Shown here in pieces: positions 25,306 to 34,623 of a DNA stretch of 64,000 nucleotides. Origin of the DNA: Pseudomonadota bacterium (GTDB lineage: Bacteria > Pseudomonadota > Alphaproteobacteria > Sphingomonadales > Sphingomonadaceae); the NCBI GenBank assembly GCA_023458055.1, contig JAEXAW010000002.1:1-64000 (forward strand). Reading direction: 5' to 3'. A program made the translations under genes and the position numbers. The notes under the pieces were generated by a model. The model saw only the letters and a list, made by a program, of their open reading frames with translations. It ran no database searches and was not told the DNA's origin. How positions within the stretch are numbered: position 1 is the first letter of the stretch; every line of letters starts with the position of its first letter.

Positions 25306-25991
25306 GGGACAATCTCCATCACATCGACAATCGATTCAAATGCAGGATAGGGGAAAACGAGCCGCCAGCGGTTGGCACCGATGCGCTCGACCAAAGCGAC
25401 GCGGTCGCGGCTCTTGTCGACGCCATAATCGATCGCGCCGGTTTCATCACCGAGCATTTCGGTGCCGAGGAAGATTTGCCGCCGGTCATTATCGTCGAAG
25501 ATGAGGCCCGTGGGGCGCTGCGATCCGGTGAGCTTGCGGAACGAGAAGATATTCTCCTCCGCCCTCACCTCACAACGGAAGAAAGGATAAGCGACATAAG
25601 TCAGCGTGCTCCCTCCCTTGCTGCCGAGCTTGATGGTGCGGCAGCGATATTGTCCCGGCGGTAAATGCGGATTGGGGAGCGCGGCGTCGGCACGGAGCAA
25701 AGCGCCCTCCCGCGCCGCTTGCGCGGCATAGCCACCCGCAGCGACACTTTCATGCGCGTCTTTCCAGGCGCGATACCAGTTGCGGACGCGCTCGCGGTCC
25801 TGTTCGGTGGCAACCGAGCGCCAGCCTTCGGGGCGGGCTTCTGCTGTCGTAGGGGGAGCGGGCGTGGCAGCGGAAGGCGGAGGCACCGACGGCGCCTCTC
25901 CCGGCCCGGCCGGCTTGGGCGTGGTGCAGCCTCCCCCCGTCGCGATCATTATTGCGGCGAGCATTGCCTGCATCCTGGCCTTATATGTCAT
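25302..25991 (-). CDS. DUF4893-like lipoprotein
   Basis: Protein of 229 residues with a lipoprotein signal (MIATGGGCTTP) and a Pro/Ala-rich linker. The conserved body contains LPNPHLPPGQYRCRTIKLGSKG and ENIFSFRKLTGSQRPTGLIFDD, consistent with DUF4893. ATG 25991 has AGAGGAT upstream and was preferred over the longer frame. It is coupled to the amidohydrolase by a TTGA overlap. Function is unknown. Confidence 0.75.
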   Translation of the reverse strand: MTYKARMQAMLAAIMIATGGGCTTPKPAGPGEAPSVPPPSAATPAPPTTAEARPEGWRSVATEQDRERVRNWYRAWKDAHESVAAGGYAAQAAREGALLRADAALPNPHLPPGQYRCRTIKLGSKGGSTLTYVAYPFFRCEVRAEENIFSFRKLTGSQRPTGLIFDDNDRRQIFLGTEMLGDETGAIDYGVDKSRDRVALVERIGANRWRLVFPYPAFESIVDVMEIVP

Positions 25992-26067
25992 GCGATCCTC
26001 TTTTTTATGTGCGGGGCGCCCCCGCGCCACTCTATGGCCCCGAACCCGTAAGACAAGAGGCTTGTGC

Positions 26068-27156
26068 TTAAAGCTGGAAACTCAGTTGCTCGGGCGATGG
26101 CGTTGCTTGCACCCGATCCTCCTCGCCAAAGTTGGACAGGCTAACGCCGAGGAGACGGATGCCCATCCGCACCGGATAGACGCTGCGAACCAGTTCGAGC
26201 GCCGCGCGGTGGAGGATTTCGCGCTGTTGCACGGGATCGGCGAGCGTGCGGCTTCGTGTCGCGATGCGGAAATCACCATATTTGATTTTGACGGTGACGG
26301 TGCGGCCGAACATCTGCGCCTTCTCGCACCAGGCCCACACATCATCTGCCTGCCCCAACAAGCCGTCTTCTATATCCGCGGGCGCTGTAAGGTCCGTGTT
26401 GAAGGTCGTCTCCGACCCCGACGATTTGCGGATGCGGTCGGAGCGCACCGGACGATCATCGATCCCGCGCGCGATGCCATGATACCAGCGCCCGGCCTTG
26501 CCGAAATGGTCTTCGAGCCATTCGCGGCTGAATTGCTTCAAATCGGCGCCGGTAAAAATACCGAGCCGGTTCATTTTTTCGGCGGTGCGCGGGCCGATGC
26601 CATGGAACCGGCCAACCTCGAGCAGCGCAACAAAGGCTTCGCCCTGTTCGGGGCGGATTACGCATTGCCCGTTGGGCTTGTTCTGGTCCGACCCCAGTTT
26701 GGCAAGGAGCTTGTTATAGCTGATCCCGGCCGATGCGGTGAGCGCGGTGTCGGCGTAGATCCGCTCGCGGATCGCCGAGGCCATCGCGGTCGCGCTCGGG
26801 AGGCCCCGCCGGTTGGCGGTGACATCCAGATAGGCCTCATCAAGCGACAATGGCTCGATGAGGTCGGTGTAATCAGCAAAAATCTCGCGGATCTGCGCCG
26901 ACACGGCTTTATACACGGCGAAGCGGGGTTTGACGAAAATGAGGTCCGGGCATTGGCGCAGCGCCGTTTGCGAGGGCATGGCCGAGCGCACGCCATATTT
27001 GCGCGCTTCATAACTCGCCGCCGCGACCACACCGCGCGTAATTCCGCCTACCGCAACCGGCTTGCCCTTGAGCTCCGGCTGATCGCGCTGTTCGACCGAT
27101 GCGTAAAAAGCATCCATATCGACATGAATGATCTTGCGGATCGGCGCATCAGTCAT
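26068..27156 (-). CDS. dinB: DNA polymerase IV (Y-family)
   Basis: Error-prone translesion polymerase of 362 residues. Catalytic motifs are HVDMDAFYASVEQ near residue 10 and PLSLDEAYLDVT near 105. The thumb helix-hairpin-helix (GIGPRTAEKMNRLGI) and little-finger domain follow. ATG 27156 matches the family start; an in-frame extension to 27198 adds 14 unrelated residues. No clear SOS box could be assigned. Confidence 0.95.
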   Translation of the reverse strand: MTDAPIRKIIHVDMDAFYASVEQRDQPELKGKPVAVGGITRGVVAAASYEARKYGVRSAMPSQTALRQCPDLIFVKPRFAVYKAVSAQIREIFADYTDLIEPLSLDEAYLDVTANRRGLPSATAMASAIRERIYADTALTASAGISYNKLLAKLGSDQNKPNGQCVIRPEQGEAFVALLEVGRFHGIGPRTAEKMNRLGIFTGADLKQFSREWLEDHFGKAGRWYHGIARGIDDRPVRSDRIRKSSGSETTFNTDLTAPADIEDGLLGQADDVWAWCEKAQMFGRTVTVKIKYGDFRIATRSRTLADPVQQREILHRAALELVRSVYPVRMGIRLLGVSLSNFGEEDRVQATPSPEQLSFQL

Positions 27157-27309
27157 GGGGGAATAGTAAACCGCTCTATCCCACCCGCCAAGTTTCACTT
27201 GGTCGCAACCAAGACAAAATTCGTCGCTGTCCTATAGTCAATCATTTTAGTTAGCTTAACCTAGGCACTGCGAATCGCAGGCGGTTGTTCAAACAAGGGG
27301 AGTAGAGCC

Positions 27310-28098
27310 ATGTTTCCATTCGCATTACCGGAACTAACCCCGGAACATATCCAGGCAATTCTCCCGTTTATAGCGGTGGGTTTCTTCGCCCAATTGGTCG
27401 ATGGCGCGCTCGGCATGGCTTTTGGCGTTATTACCAATACCATGCTCGTCAGCATCTTGGGGCTGCCCCCCGCCCGCGCCTCCGCCAGCGTCCATCTGGT
27501 TGAAACCTTTACCACCGCCGCGTCGGGCATCAGCCATATTTATCACCGCAATGTCGATTGGAAATTATTTGGTAAGTTGGTCATTCCAGGGATGATCGGC
27601 GGGGTATTGGGTGCCTATATCCTCGCCAATGTCCACGCCGATGCGGCTAAACCATTCGTCATGGCGTATCTGACCGGCATCGGAATCTATCTGCTGTGGA
27701 AAGCATGGGAAATGGACCACGGCATAACCCATAAGGCCCCGCGTTTCGTTGCACCGCTCGGCTTGTTCGGCGGCTTTCTCGATGCTGCAGGCGGCGGCGG
27801 CTGGGGGCCGGTGGTGACTTCGAACCTGCTCGTTCAGGGAAGCGAGCCCCGCAAGACCATCGGCACGGTCAATACGGCGGAGTTTTTCCTGACCCTCACC
27901 GTGTCGCTGACCTTCATTGCAACCATCGGCATCGGCGCTTTTACAATCGCTGCCGTCGGCCTCATCATCGGCGGACTGCTCGCCGCGCCAATGGGGGCCA
28001 TCCTCGTCAAGCGGATCAAGGCAAAAACACTGCTCGCGCTGGTCGGCGGGTTGCTCATCGCAACCAGCCTGTTCAGCCTCTACAAAGCGTTGAGCTGA
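27310..28098 (+). CDS. TauE/SafE-family membrane permease
   Basis: Polytopic inner-membrane protein of 262 residues with about eight hydrophobic segments and two family repeats (FFAQLVDGALGMAFG and LGLFGGFLDAAGGGGWGPV). The family exports sulfite, sulfoacetate or related organosulfur anions; the substrate here is unknown. AAGGGGAG lies upstream of the ATG. It converges with the dehydrogenase gene, 4 bases apart. Confidence 0.9.
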   Translation: MFPFALPELTPEHIQAILPFIAVGFFAQLVDGALGMAFGVITNTMLVSILGLPPARASASVHLVETFTTAASGISHIYHRNVDWKLFGKLVIPGMIGGVLGAYILANVHADAAKPFVMAYLTGIGIYLLWKAWEMDHGITHKAPRFVAPLGLFGGFLDAAGGGGWGPVVTSNLLVQGSEPRKTIGTVNTAEFFLTLTVSLTFIATIGIGAFTIAAVGLIIGGLLAAPMGAILVKRIKAKTLLALVGGLLIATSLFSLYKALS

Positions 28099-28102
28099 CC
28101 GA

Positions 28103-29026
28103 TCAGCCGGCGGTCCAGCCACCGTCCATCGACAGGTTAGCGCCAGTGATTGATGCCGCGCCATCGCTGGTGAGATAGAGCGCAAGGCTCGCCACCTGGT
28201 CGATGGTGACGAACTCCTTGGTCGGCTGTCCGGCGAGCAGCACATCGTTGATGACCTGCTCGCGGGTCATCTTGCGCGCCTTCATCGTGTCGGGAATCTG
28301 TCCTTCCACCAGCGGCGTCCAGACATAGCCGGGGCTGATGCAATTGACCGTCACGCCAAAGGTTGCCGCTTCGAGCGCCACCGTCTTGGTGAGCCCGGCC
28401 AACCCATGTTTCGCCGCAACATAAGCCGACTTGAACGGCGATGCGGTGAGCGAATGCGCCGAGGCGGTGTTGATGATCCGGCCCCAACCCTGCTTTTTCA
28501 TATAGGGGAGCACCAGCCGGGTCGTATGGAAGGCAGCGGTCAGGTTAAGCGCCAGGATGAGGTTCCACTTATCAACCGGAAAATCCTCGACCGGCGAAAC
28601 AAACTGCATCCCTGCATTGTTGACCAGAATATCAACCCCGCCGGTTTCCTTGTTCGCCATTGCGATCATCGCCTCGATCGCTTCGACCTTGGTGAGATCG
28701 GCATCGGAATAGAGCGCCTTCGCACCCGATTGCTTGCTGATGAGTTTCAATTCCGCATCAATCGCCGCCTTGTCGCCAAAGCCGTTGATGATGACATGAG
28801 CGCCCGCGGCGGCAAACGCCTTGGCGATGCCGAGGCCAATGCCTGAGGTCGATCCGGTGACGAGCGCGGTTTTGCCCTTGAGGTTGGGCGTGCCGGTAAC
28901 AGGCTTTGCGGCTTTGGATTTAGCTGGCGTCTTGGACGCCGTCGCAGCCTTGGCGGGTTTCACCTTCGCCGCTTTGGCCGGCTTCACCACTTTATCCGCC
29001 TTCTTGGCCTTTTTATCCTTGCTCAT
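28103..29026 (-). CDS. 3-hydroxybutyrate dehydrogenase-like SDR with Lys/Ala-rich N-terminal tail
   Basis: Short-chain dehydrogenase of 307 residues. Residues 1-48 are an unusual basic tail of AK/PAK repeats, resembling histone H1-like or PhaF-type tails. The Rossmann part has TGSTSGIGLGIAKAF, NNAG, a catalytic Ser in SAHS and YVAAKHG. The body resembles 3-hydroxybutyrate dehydrogenase, which oxidises 3-hydroxybutyrate to acetoacetate with NAD. ATG 29026 overlaps the patatin stop and has AAGGA upstream. A link to polyhydroxybutyrate granules or DNA is suggested by the tail but unproven. Confidence 0.85.
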   Translation of the reverse strand: MSKDKKAKKADKVVKPAKAAKVKPAKAATASKTPAKSKAAKPVTGTPNLKGKTALVTGSTSGIGLGIAKAFAAAGAHVIINGFGDKAAIDAELKLISKQSGAKALYSDADLTKVEAIEAMIAMANKETGGVDILVNNAGMQFVSPVEDFPVDKWNLILALNLTAAFHTTRLVLPYMKKQGWGRIINTASAHSLTASPFKSAYVAAKHGLAGLTKTVALEAATFGVTVNCISPGYVWTPLVEGQIPDTMKARKMTREQVINDVLLAGQPTKEFVTIDQVASLALYLTSDGAASITGANLSMDGGWTAG

Positions 29027-30225
29027 CACTGCTTTCCTTCCTTGTTGCGACCGGGTTCTGCCATATGCGGCACGACCTTCTTGAGATGGTGATTCCGGTC
29101 GAGATCGAATGCGGCCGTCTTGCCGTCCGAGATATTTTGCGCGAGCACATCGCCATCAAGCAGCGCATCGCTAATTGCTTCCTGGCCTTGCTGCCAATGG
29201 TCCTTCATCGTGCGCGTCGAAAATTCGAAATCGCGCGCGCCGGTTTCCCATTCGCGGTTGCGATAGATGAGATGGACGATGTTCACGGCGCTGTCGTCGA
29301 TGAACCCTGCCAGTTTTTTGGCTTGCGGCGAATCCTGCAACTCTTTGGGCAGGATTTTGAGGAGGTCGCGCATCGCGCGATGTTCGCGCCGCGCCCGGAT
29401 AAACTGGTCGGTGACCATGCGCGTGCGGCTCGAATAACGGATATCCTTTTCGCGGCTCCACACCTCTGACATTTGCCGTGGTAATGCGCCATGCGCCGGG
29501 AACAGATCGACCTGAAAGATCAGCATATCCCCTTGCTGATGGTCGAGAATGTGCTGCAGCGGGGTGTTGGAAACGAGCCCGCCGTCCCAATAATGCCGCC
29601 CGTCAATCTGCACCGGCGCAAAACCGGGAGGGAGCGCCCCCGAGGCCAGCACATGGCGGGCATCAATCCGCCCCTTCCATTCCGGATCGCGATTGTCGAA
29701 ATAGACGAAATTGCCGCTCTCTACATCAACCGCACCCATCGACAGGCGCACATTGCCATGATTGAGCCGGTCCCAGTCGATCAATTTGTCGAGCGTCTTG
29801 ATGAGCGGCGTGGTATCATAATAGCTGATCGCCGCGTCCGACCCTTCGGGCGCAAGAAACGGGTTGAGTATGCGGGGCTTGAAGAAACCGGGGACTCCCC
29901 AAGTTGAAACCGCGCCCGCCGCCCACAAATGGGCAAGCTCGCGAAACTCTGCGCCCGGCAACGGGAGCACGTCCGGTAGCCAGCCTGACACCTGGTTCCA
30001 GAAGGTCTGGAGCTTGCCGACGCATTCTGACCGTTTGTTGCCCGCAATGATCGCTGCGTTAACCGCTCCGATCGAAATGCCGGCGACCCAATCAAGCTCG
30101 ACGTCGAGCGCGATGAGTTCTTCATAAACGCCGGCCTGATAGCTGCCAAGCGCGCCGCCGCCCTGCAGGACCAGTGCAACCTGATCCGGGAACGGGAGGA
30201 TAGGATGTGATTTTGTTCTCGCCAT
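29026..30225 (-). CDS. Patatin-like phospholipase (DUF3734 type)
   Basis: Serine acyl hydrolase of 399 residues. The oxyanion-hole motif QGGGALGSYQAG, nucleophile motif GISIG and the catalytic Asp in DGG are all visible. A C-terminal DUF3734-like region follows. It is translationally coupled to the downstream dehydrogenase, an arrangement known from polyhydroxybutyrate-using alphaproteobacteria, so lipid or polyester turnover is a plausible role. Confidence 0.9.
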   Translation of the reverse strand: MARTKSHPILPFPDQVALVLQGGGALGSYQAGVYEELIALDVELDWVAGISIGAVNAAIIAGNKRSECVGKLQTFWNQVSGWLPDVLPLPGAEFRELAHLWAAGAVSTWGVPGFFKPRILNPFLAPEGSDAAISYYDTTPLIKTLDKLIDWDRLNHGNVRLSMGAVDVESGNFVYFDNRDPEWKGRIDARHVLASGALPPGFAPVQIDGRHYWDGGLVSNTPLQHILDHQQGDMLIFQVDLFPAHGALPRQMSEVWSREKDIRYSSRTRMVTDQFIRARREHRAMRDLLKILPKELQDSPQAKKLAGFIDDSAVNIVHLIYRNREWETGARDFEFSTRTMKDHWQQGQEAISDALLDGDVLAQNISDGKTAAFDLDRNHHLKKVVPHMAEPGRNKEGKQ

Positions 30226-30343
30226 AAATGCGCCCTGTACAGACCAAAGCGCCGTAACGTAAGCGGTAATTCCCTATACAAGTGGATGAAAACGGCTCAT
30301 TTTGAAGATTGTGCCTGGCCGCTCCCCGGCATAGGAGAAGAAA

Positions 30344-30829
30344 ATGAACGATGCTCCACCACCCGATATGTCCTCCGCCGATGCGCGACCCGCATTCGAT
30401 CCGGCGCGCTTTGTCGGAGCAGCCGTTCGGATTGGCCATGGCAGCACTATCGGCATCAACTGGCATGGCCAGAGCGACGATTGGGTCGAGCTTATCCTTC
30501 CCTGGCGCGACGAATTTGTCGGAGATACCGCGCGCGGGGTGATGGCTTCCGGCCCCATTTTCACGCTGATGGATATGGCGACCAGCCTTGCAGCCTGGCA
30601 GAAGCAAGGCCATTTCCGCCCTCAGGCGACCCTCGATTTCCGGATCGATTATTTGCGCGCGGCGACCATTGGCACGGCGATTATCGGGCGCGGCGAATGT
30701 TATCGCCTCACCCGTTCCATCGCCTTTGTTCGCGGCATCGCGCATGAAGGCGATGTTGAGGATCCGGTCGCGCATGTGGCGGGTACCTTCATGTTCACCG
30801 GCGAGCCGTGGGGAGTGGGCAAGTCATGA
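30344..30829 (+). CDS. PaaI-like hotdog-fold thioesterase
   Basis: Acyl-CoA thioesterase-like protein of 161 residues with the hotdog core around GVMASGPIFTLMDMATSLAAW and TLDFRIDYLRAA. The stop overlaps the ATG of a second thioesterase gene (ATGA), so the two form a pair. Substrate is unknown. Confidence 0.85.
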   Translation: MNDAPPPDMSSADARPAFDPARFVGAAVRIGHGSTIGINWHGQSDDWVELILPWRDEFVGDTARGVMASGPIFTLMDMATSLAAWQKQGHFRPQATLDFRIDYLRAATIGTAIIGRGECYRLTRSIAFVRGIAHEGDVEDPVAHVAGTFMFTGEPWGVGKS

Positions 30830-31212
30830 ACCTCAAGCTTCCGCCATACGCCACGCTGCTCGGCATCAGCGTATTTTCCGCGGCCGACGACGAAGTGGTG
30901 CTCACCATGCCCTATGCCGATACGGTGATGGGCCGTCCCGGCTTCCTGCATGGCGGTGCGATTGCCGGATTGCTTGAGATGGCGCTCGCCGCGACCCTCC
31001 ATCAGGCGCTCGGCGATACGCAAGGCGAGGTGCGGGTCAAGCCGATCAACATGACCGTCAACTTCATGCGCGGCGGGCGCGAACTGACGACTTATGCCAC
31101 TGCCCATATCGACCGCTTGGGAACACGCGTTGCCAATGTCGAGGCAATTGCCTGGCAGGAAGATCGAGCGGCCCCTATCGCGACCGCTATGTGCAATTTC
31201 CTTAAAGGCTGA
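30826..31212 (+). CDS. PaaI-like hotdog-fold thioesterase, second of pair
   Basis: Protein of 128 residues with the family motif GFLHGGAIAGLLEMALAA and the second strand pair KPINMTVNFMRGG. ATG 30826 was chosen for its overlap with the upstream stop and GGGAG nearby. It converges with the CorA-like gene 6 bases later. Confidence 0.87.
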   Translation: MNLKLPPYATLLGISVFSAADDEVVLTMPYADTVMGRPGFLHGGAIAGLLEMALAATLHQALGDTQGEVRVKPINMTVNFMRGGRELTTYATAHIDRLGTRVANVEAIAWQEDRAAPIATAMCNFLKG

Positions 31213-31218
31213 ACGCGC

Positions 31219-32307
31219 TCAGCTTTGGTACCATTTACGAATGGAGAACCAGCCCATGATGAGCAGCGCGAGCACCAGACAGCCGCCGGTGACCCACCAG
31301 AAGGCATGGGGGTGCTGGGCGTAAGGGATGCCTGCGACATTCATCCCCAATAACCCGGTGATGAAGGTGAGCGGCAAAAAGATCATCGCGATGATCGAGA
31401 TGAAGAGCGAGCGCCCGTCGATCTTTTCGGCGCGCAGGTCGGTGAGTTCTTCGTGCGCCACCGCCGCACGCTCACGCACGGCCTCCAATTCCTCGGCCAT
31501 ACGCGCGCAGCGATCGGCGGACGCGCGGATTTTGATCCGGTCGCTTTCGTCCATCCAGTCGAGGTCCATCTGCTGCAGCTTTTCCAGCGCGGCCCGCTGC
31601 GGCGCGATAAAACGGCGGTAGCTGATCGCCAGCTGCCGCACTCGCGACACGCGGCGCCGGATCGCCATAGGACGCTGCGCGGTTTCGAGGACGGATTCGA
31701 TATCATCCAGCCTGTCCCCCAAATCCGCCACCTTGGGATCGAGCGCTTCGGTGATCGCATCAGCCAGCGCCGCGATCACATCGCCTGCATCCTGATAACG
31801 CCCCTGCCGCATCGCATCGTGCACCGGCCCCATGGCAAGCAGGTTACGGAAGCTCGCCGTCACCACAACATTGCGCTCGGCCCACATCCGCAAACTTACC
31901 AGCGGGTCGCCATTATATTGCTCAACCTCCCCTAGCCCGCGCAGGTTGAGCATCGCGCCATTGCCGATCTGCTCTGAACGAGGCCGGGTTTCAAAGGCGG
32001 TGAGCGCATCGCGGGCCATATCCGGCATGGCAATCGGGCAATCGGACGGAACCAGCGTTGCGCCCCGTTCCAGATCATAATGAACCCAGACCAGTTCGGC
32101 TCCTTTTTGTGCGGCCGCCGCATCTGCCAAAGGAATTTCCTTTGCAATATGCGTCTTTTTATCGCGGTGCACGGTCCATACCGTCACCCGCCGGGTGGTA
32201 TCGCTCATCAGCGTTTCGGGAAGCGCGTGGGGGTCGCGCGAAACCTGCGCCATTTCATGGACCGCAACACCGGTCTTGGTGCGCCCGCTCAATTTTGTGT
32301 CAGCCAC
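31219..32307 (-). CDS. CorA/ZntB-family metal transporter
   Basis: Inner-membrane divalent cation transporter of 362 residues. A long cytoplasmic N-terminal domain with helical arms is followed by two C-terminal membrane helices, the first ending in the signature GMN (GLLGMNVAG). The overall pattern favours ZntB-like zinc transport, although magnesium cannot be excluded. GTG 32307 has AAAGGA at a good distance and overlaps the previous gene by 19 bases; an internal ATG at 32208 is the alternative. Confidence 0.85.
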   Translation of the reverse strand: MADTKLSGRTKTGVAVHEMAQVSRDPHALPETLMSDTTRRVTVWTVHRDKKTHIAKEIPLADAAAAQKGAELVWVHYDLERGATLVPSDCPIAMPDMARDALTAFETRPRSEQIGNGAMLNLRGLGEVEQYNGDPLVSLRMWAERNVVVTASFRNLLAMGPVHDAMRQGRYQDAGDVIAALADAITEALDPKVADLGDRLDDIESVLETAQRPMAIRRRVSRVRQLAISYRRFIAPQRAALEKLQQMDLDWMDESDRIKIRASADRCARMAEELEAVRERAAVAHEELTDLRAEKIDGRSLFISIIAMIFLPLTFITGLLGMNVAGIPYAQHPHAFWWVTGGCLVLALLIMGWFSIRKWYQS

Positions 32308-33065
32308 AAGATGATCCTTTCCCCCGACGCTGCGTCTTCCGGCGGCGGCGTCATACTGGGCACGCGTTTCGCATCTGCGCGCGCCCGATGCAAGATTGCC
32401 GGCGCAATGTCGGGAAGGTGCCAGACCTCGTCTGCTTCGCCTAACAGGCGGGCGGTGCGCAAAGTCATCTCGTCCGGATCATCGCTGGTGAGCAGGATAG
32501 CGATGATGCGGCCTGCAGATTGGACAGTGCCATCAAGAAAGGTCTGAAACCGCGCGTCGCTCTCCTCCCCGAACGCATCGAGGATTCCTCCCGGCGAGAG
32601 CGCAGCGTCAATCGCCCGGCGGCGCTCTTCGGGCGCGGGCCAACGCTGTTTAATCGCATCGCGCTTGTCATAAAGCTGCCGCGCCAATGTCCCGAGCGAC
32701 GGCGGAATGACGGCCTCCAGCCGCTGGCGGATGGCCTTGGCCAATCCTGCCGATTGACCCCCTGTGCCCACCGCAACAATCACCGGATCGCGATCCACAA
32801 TAGCAGGCAAGGTGAAATCGCACAGGTCGGGTTGATCCGCGACGTTGACCAGCATGCCGCGTCCTTTGAGTATGCCTGCCACGGCTTCTGCCTCTGCCCG
32901 ATCCTCAATCGCAACAAAAGCCATCCGCGCTGCGGCGAGCGGGTTGGCGGTGACGACCGCGCCTGCCCGCTCGACCAGTCGGCGCTTGGCGTCGGCTATG
33001 TCGCCATAGCCCATCACCAGCACGGTCTCACCGCCCAGCCGGACAAAGACCGGCAGACTGTGCAT
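32289..33065 (-). CDS. Siroheme synthase N-terminal enzyme (precorrin-2 dehydrogenase / ferrochelatase)
   Basis: Protein of 258 residues matching the CysG N-terminal module: NAD-binding start LPVFVRLGGETVLVMGYGDIADAKRRL, then NVADQPDLCDFTLPAIVDR and GTGGQSAGLAKAIRQRLE. It would oxidise precorrin-2 and insert iron to give siroheme. The methyltransferase half of CysG is absent, as in many alphaproteobacteria. The ATG overlaps the lysA stop. Confidence 0.87.
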   Translation of the reverse strand: MHSLPVFVRLGGETVLVMGYGDIADAKRRLVERAGAVVTANPLAAARMAFVAIEDRAEAEAVAGILKGRGMLVNVADQPDLCDFTLPAIVDRDPVIVAVGTGGQSAGLAKAIRQRLEAVIPPSLGTLARQLYDKRDAIKQRWPAPEERRRAIDAALSPGGILDAFGEESDARFQTFLDGTVQSAGRIIAILLTSDDPDEMTLRTARLLGEADEVWHLPDIAPAILHRARADAKRVPSMTPPPEDAASGERIILWLTQN

Positions 33066-34348
33066 CAGTCGCGACTGCCTTTGGCGGGCGAATTGAGGAA
33101 GTCGGGCACGCGCTCGGCCGCAGCAATAGTCGCCGCCGGGATGCGATCAGCCACCACCGCAAACCTGTCGCCATCGACCATCACCTCGGGCACCATCGGG
33201 CGGCTGTTATAGGTCGATGCCATTGTCGCACCATAAGCGCCTGCCGATTGAAAAACGGCGAGATCGCCTGCTTCGACGGCGTCAATGTCACGCCCCATCG
33301 CGAAAGTATCCGACGTTTCGCACACCGGGCCAACGATATTGGCGATCATCCGCTTGCCATTCGGCTTTACGGCCGCAAAGTCGTGCCAGGCATCATAGAG
33401 CGCCGGACGGGCGAGATCGTTCATCGCGGCATCCACGATCACGAACGGATGGGTGACGCCCCGCTTCACACGGATAACCCGCGTCGCCATGACACCGGCA
33501 TTAGCGCAGATGACGCGGCCCGGCTCGAACTGCAGCGTCACGCCCCAATCCCTGGTCACGCGCGCGACCATCGCACCATAATCGTGCGGCGTTGGCGGAA
33601 CATCGCCATCCTTGTAGCGCACGCCTAGCCCGCCGCCCAAGTCAACATGCGTGACCTCGTGGCCCGCCGCACGCAGCCGCGCAACCAGATCACTAATCCG
33701 CGTAAAGGCCGCTTCGAGCGGATCAAGGCTGAGCAACTGGCTCCCGATGTGGAGCGCAATGCCGCGCAGTTTCAACCCCGGCAATTGCGCGAGCCGATCA
33801 TAGATTTCAGGCGCTAAATCATACGGAACGCCGAATTTATTTTCAGCCTTGCCGGTCGAAATCTTGGCATGGGTTCCCGCATCGACGTCCGGATTGACCC
33901 GCAGCGTTACCGCCGCGACCTTCCCCAGGGATTGGGCCACTTCCGATAGTTCTTCGCCCTCGATCTCGCTTTCGAGGTTAAACTGGCCAATGCCATGCTC
34001 AAGCCCGACGCGCATTTCGTCATGCGTTTTACCGACGCCCGAAAAGACGATGTCTTCCGGCTTCATGCCTGCCGCAATCGCGCGCTCAAGTTCGCCAGCC
34101 GAAACGACGTCAGCGCCGAAACCCATGCGCGCCATTACCCCGAGCACGGCGAGGTTGGGATTGGCCTTGACCGCAAAAGCACATTTGACATCGCCCGCCT
34201 GTTCAACGCCCGCCTTGAATTCTCGCGCATTTTTTTCCAGCGCCGCGCGCGAATAAGCATAAACCGGGGTGCCGACCTCGTTTGCGATTACGTCGAGCGG
34301 CATGTCTTCGACCATCAACTGGCCGTCACGATAGTCAAAAAAATCCAC
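33065..34348 (-). CDS. lysA: Diaminopimelate decarboxylase
   Basis: PLP enzyme of 427 residues that makes L-lysine from meso-diaminopimelate. The PLP lysine lies in CAFAVKANPN near residue 60, the glycine-rich phosphate site in DLGGGLGVRY, and substrate residues in FEPGR and ETSD. GTG at 34348 is the start (AGGA about 9 bases upstream). It lies downstream of the LptM-like gene and argH in the common alphaproteobacterial order. Confidence 0.96.
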   Translation of the reverse strand: MDFFDYRDGQLMVEDMPLDVIANEVGTPVYAYSRAALEKNAREFKAGVEQAGDVKCAFAVKANPNLAVLGVMARMGFGADVVSAGELERAIAAGMKPEDIVFSGVGKTHDEMRVGLEHGIGQFNLESEIEGEELSEVAQSLGKVAAVTLRVNPDVDAGTHAKISTGKAENKFGVPYDLAPEIYDRLAQLPGLKLRGIALHIGSQLLSLDPLEAAFTRISDLVARLRAAGHEVTHVDLGGGLGVRYKDGDVPPTPHDYGAMVARVTRDWGVTLQFEPGRVICANAGVMATRVIRVKRGVTHPFVIVDAAMNDLARPALYDAWHDFAAVKPNGKRMIANIVGPVCETSDTFAMGRDIDAVEAGDLAVFQSAGAYGATMASTYNSRPMVPEVMVDGDRFAVVADRIPAATIAAAERVPDFLNSPAKGSRD

Positions 34349-34368
34349 TGATGCTGTCCTGCTTGAAA

Positions 34369-34623
34369 TTAACCGGGAGGGGGAAGGTCGAACGGGTCGT
34401 CCTTGCGTTTTTCGGACCGACGGAGCAATTCATCGCTCCGTTCGGGGCGGGCCTGAGGTTTGGGCGTCATCAATTGTTCGGAGGTCAACGGCGCTTCGGC
34501 TCCCGCAGGCGCGACGGGAAGTGCTTTGCCCGCAGCCGGTTGCAGCGCGACCTTCTTGCCGCATCCGCCAAGCGTCAACGTCCCCAGAGCCATTCCGATT
34601 GCCAATATGGTTTTAGTCGTCAC
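34369..34623 (-). CDS. LptM/YifL-like small lipoprotein
   Basis: Lipoprotein of 84 residues with lipobox LTLGGC near residue 21 and a Pro/Ala-rich, disordered tail. Small lipoproteins of this type sit between argH and lysA in alphaproteobacteria; the enterobacterial relative LptM assists maturation of the LPS translocon LptDE. The start overlaps the argH stop region (34620-34623). Function here is inferred from context. Confidence 0.75.
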   Translation of the reverse strand: MTTKTILAIGMALGTLTLGGCGKKVALQPAAGKALPVAPAGAEAPLTSEQLMTPKPQARPERSDELLRRSEKRKDDPFDLPPPG

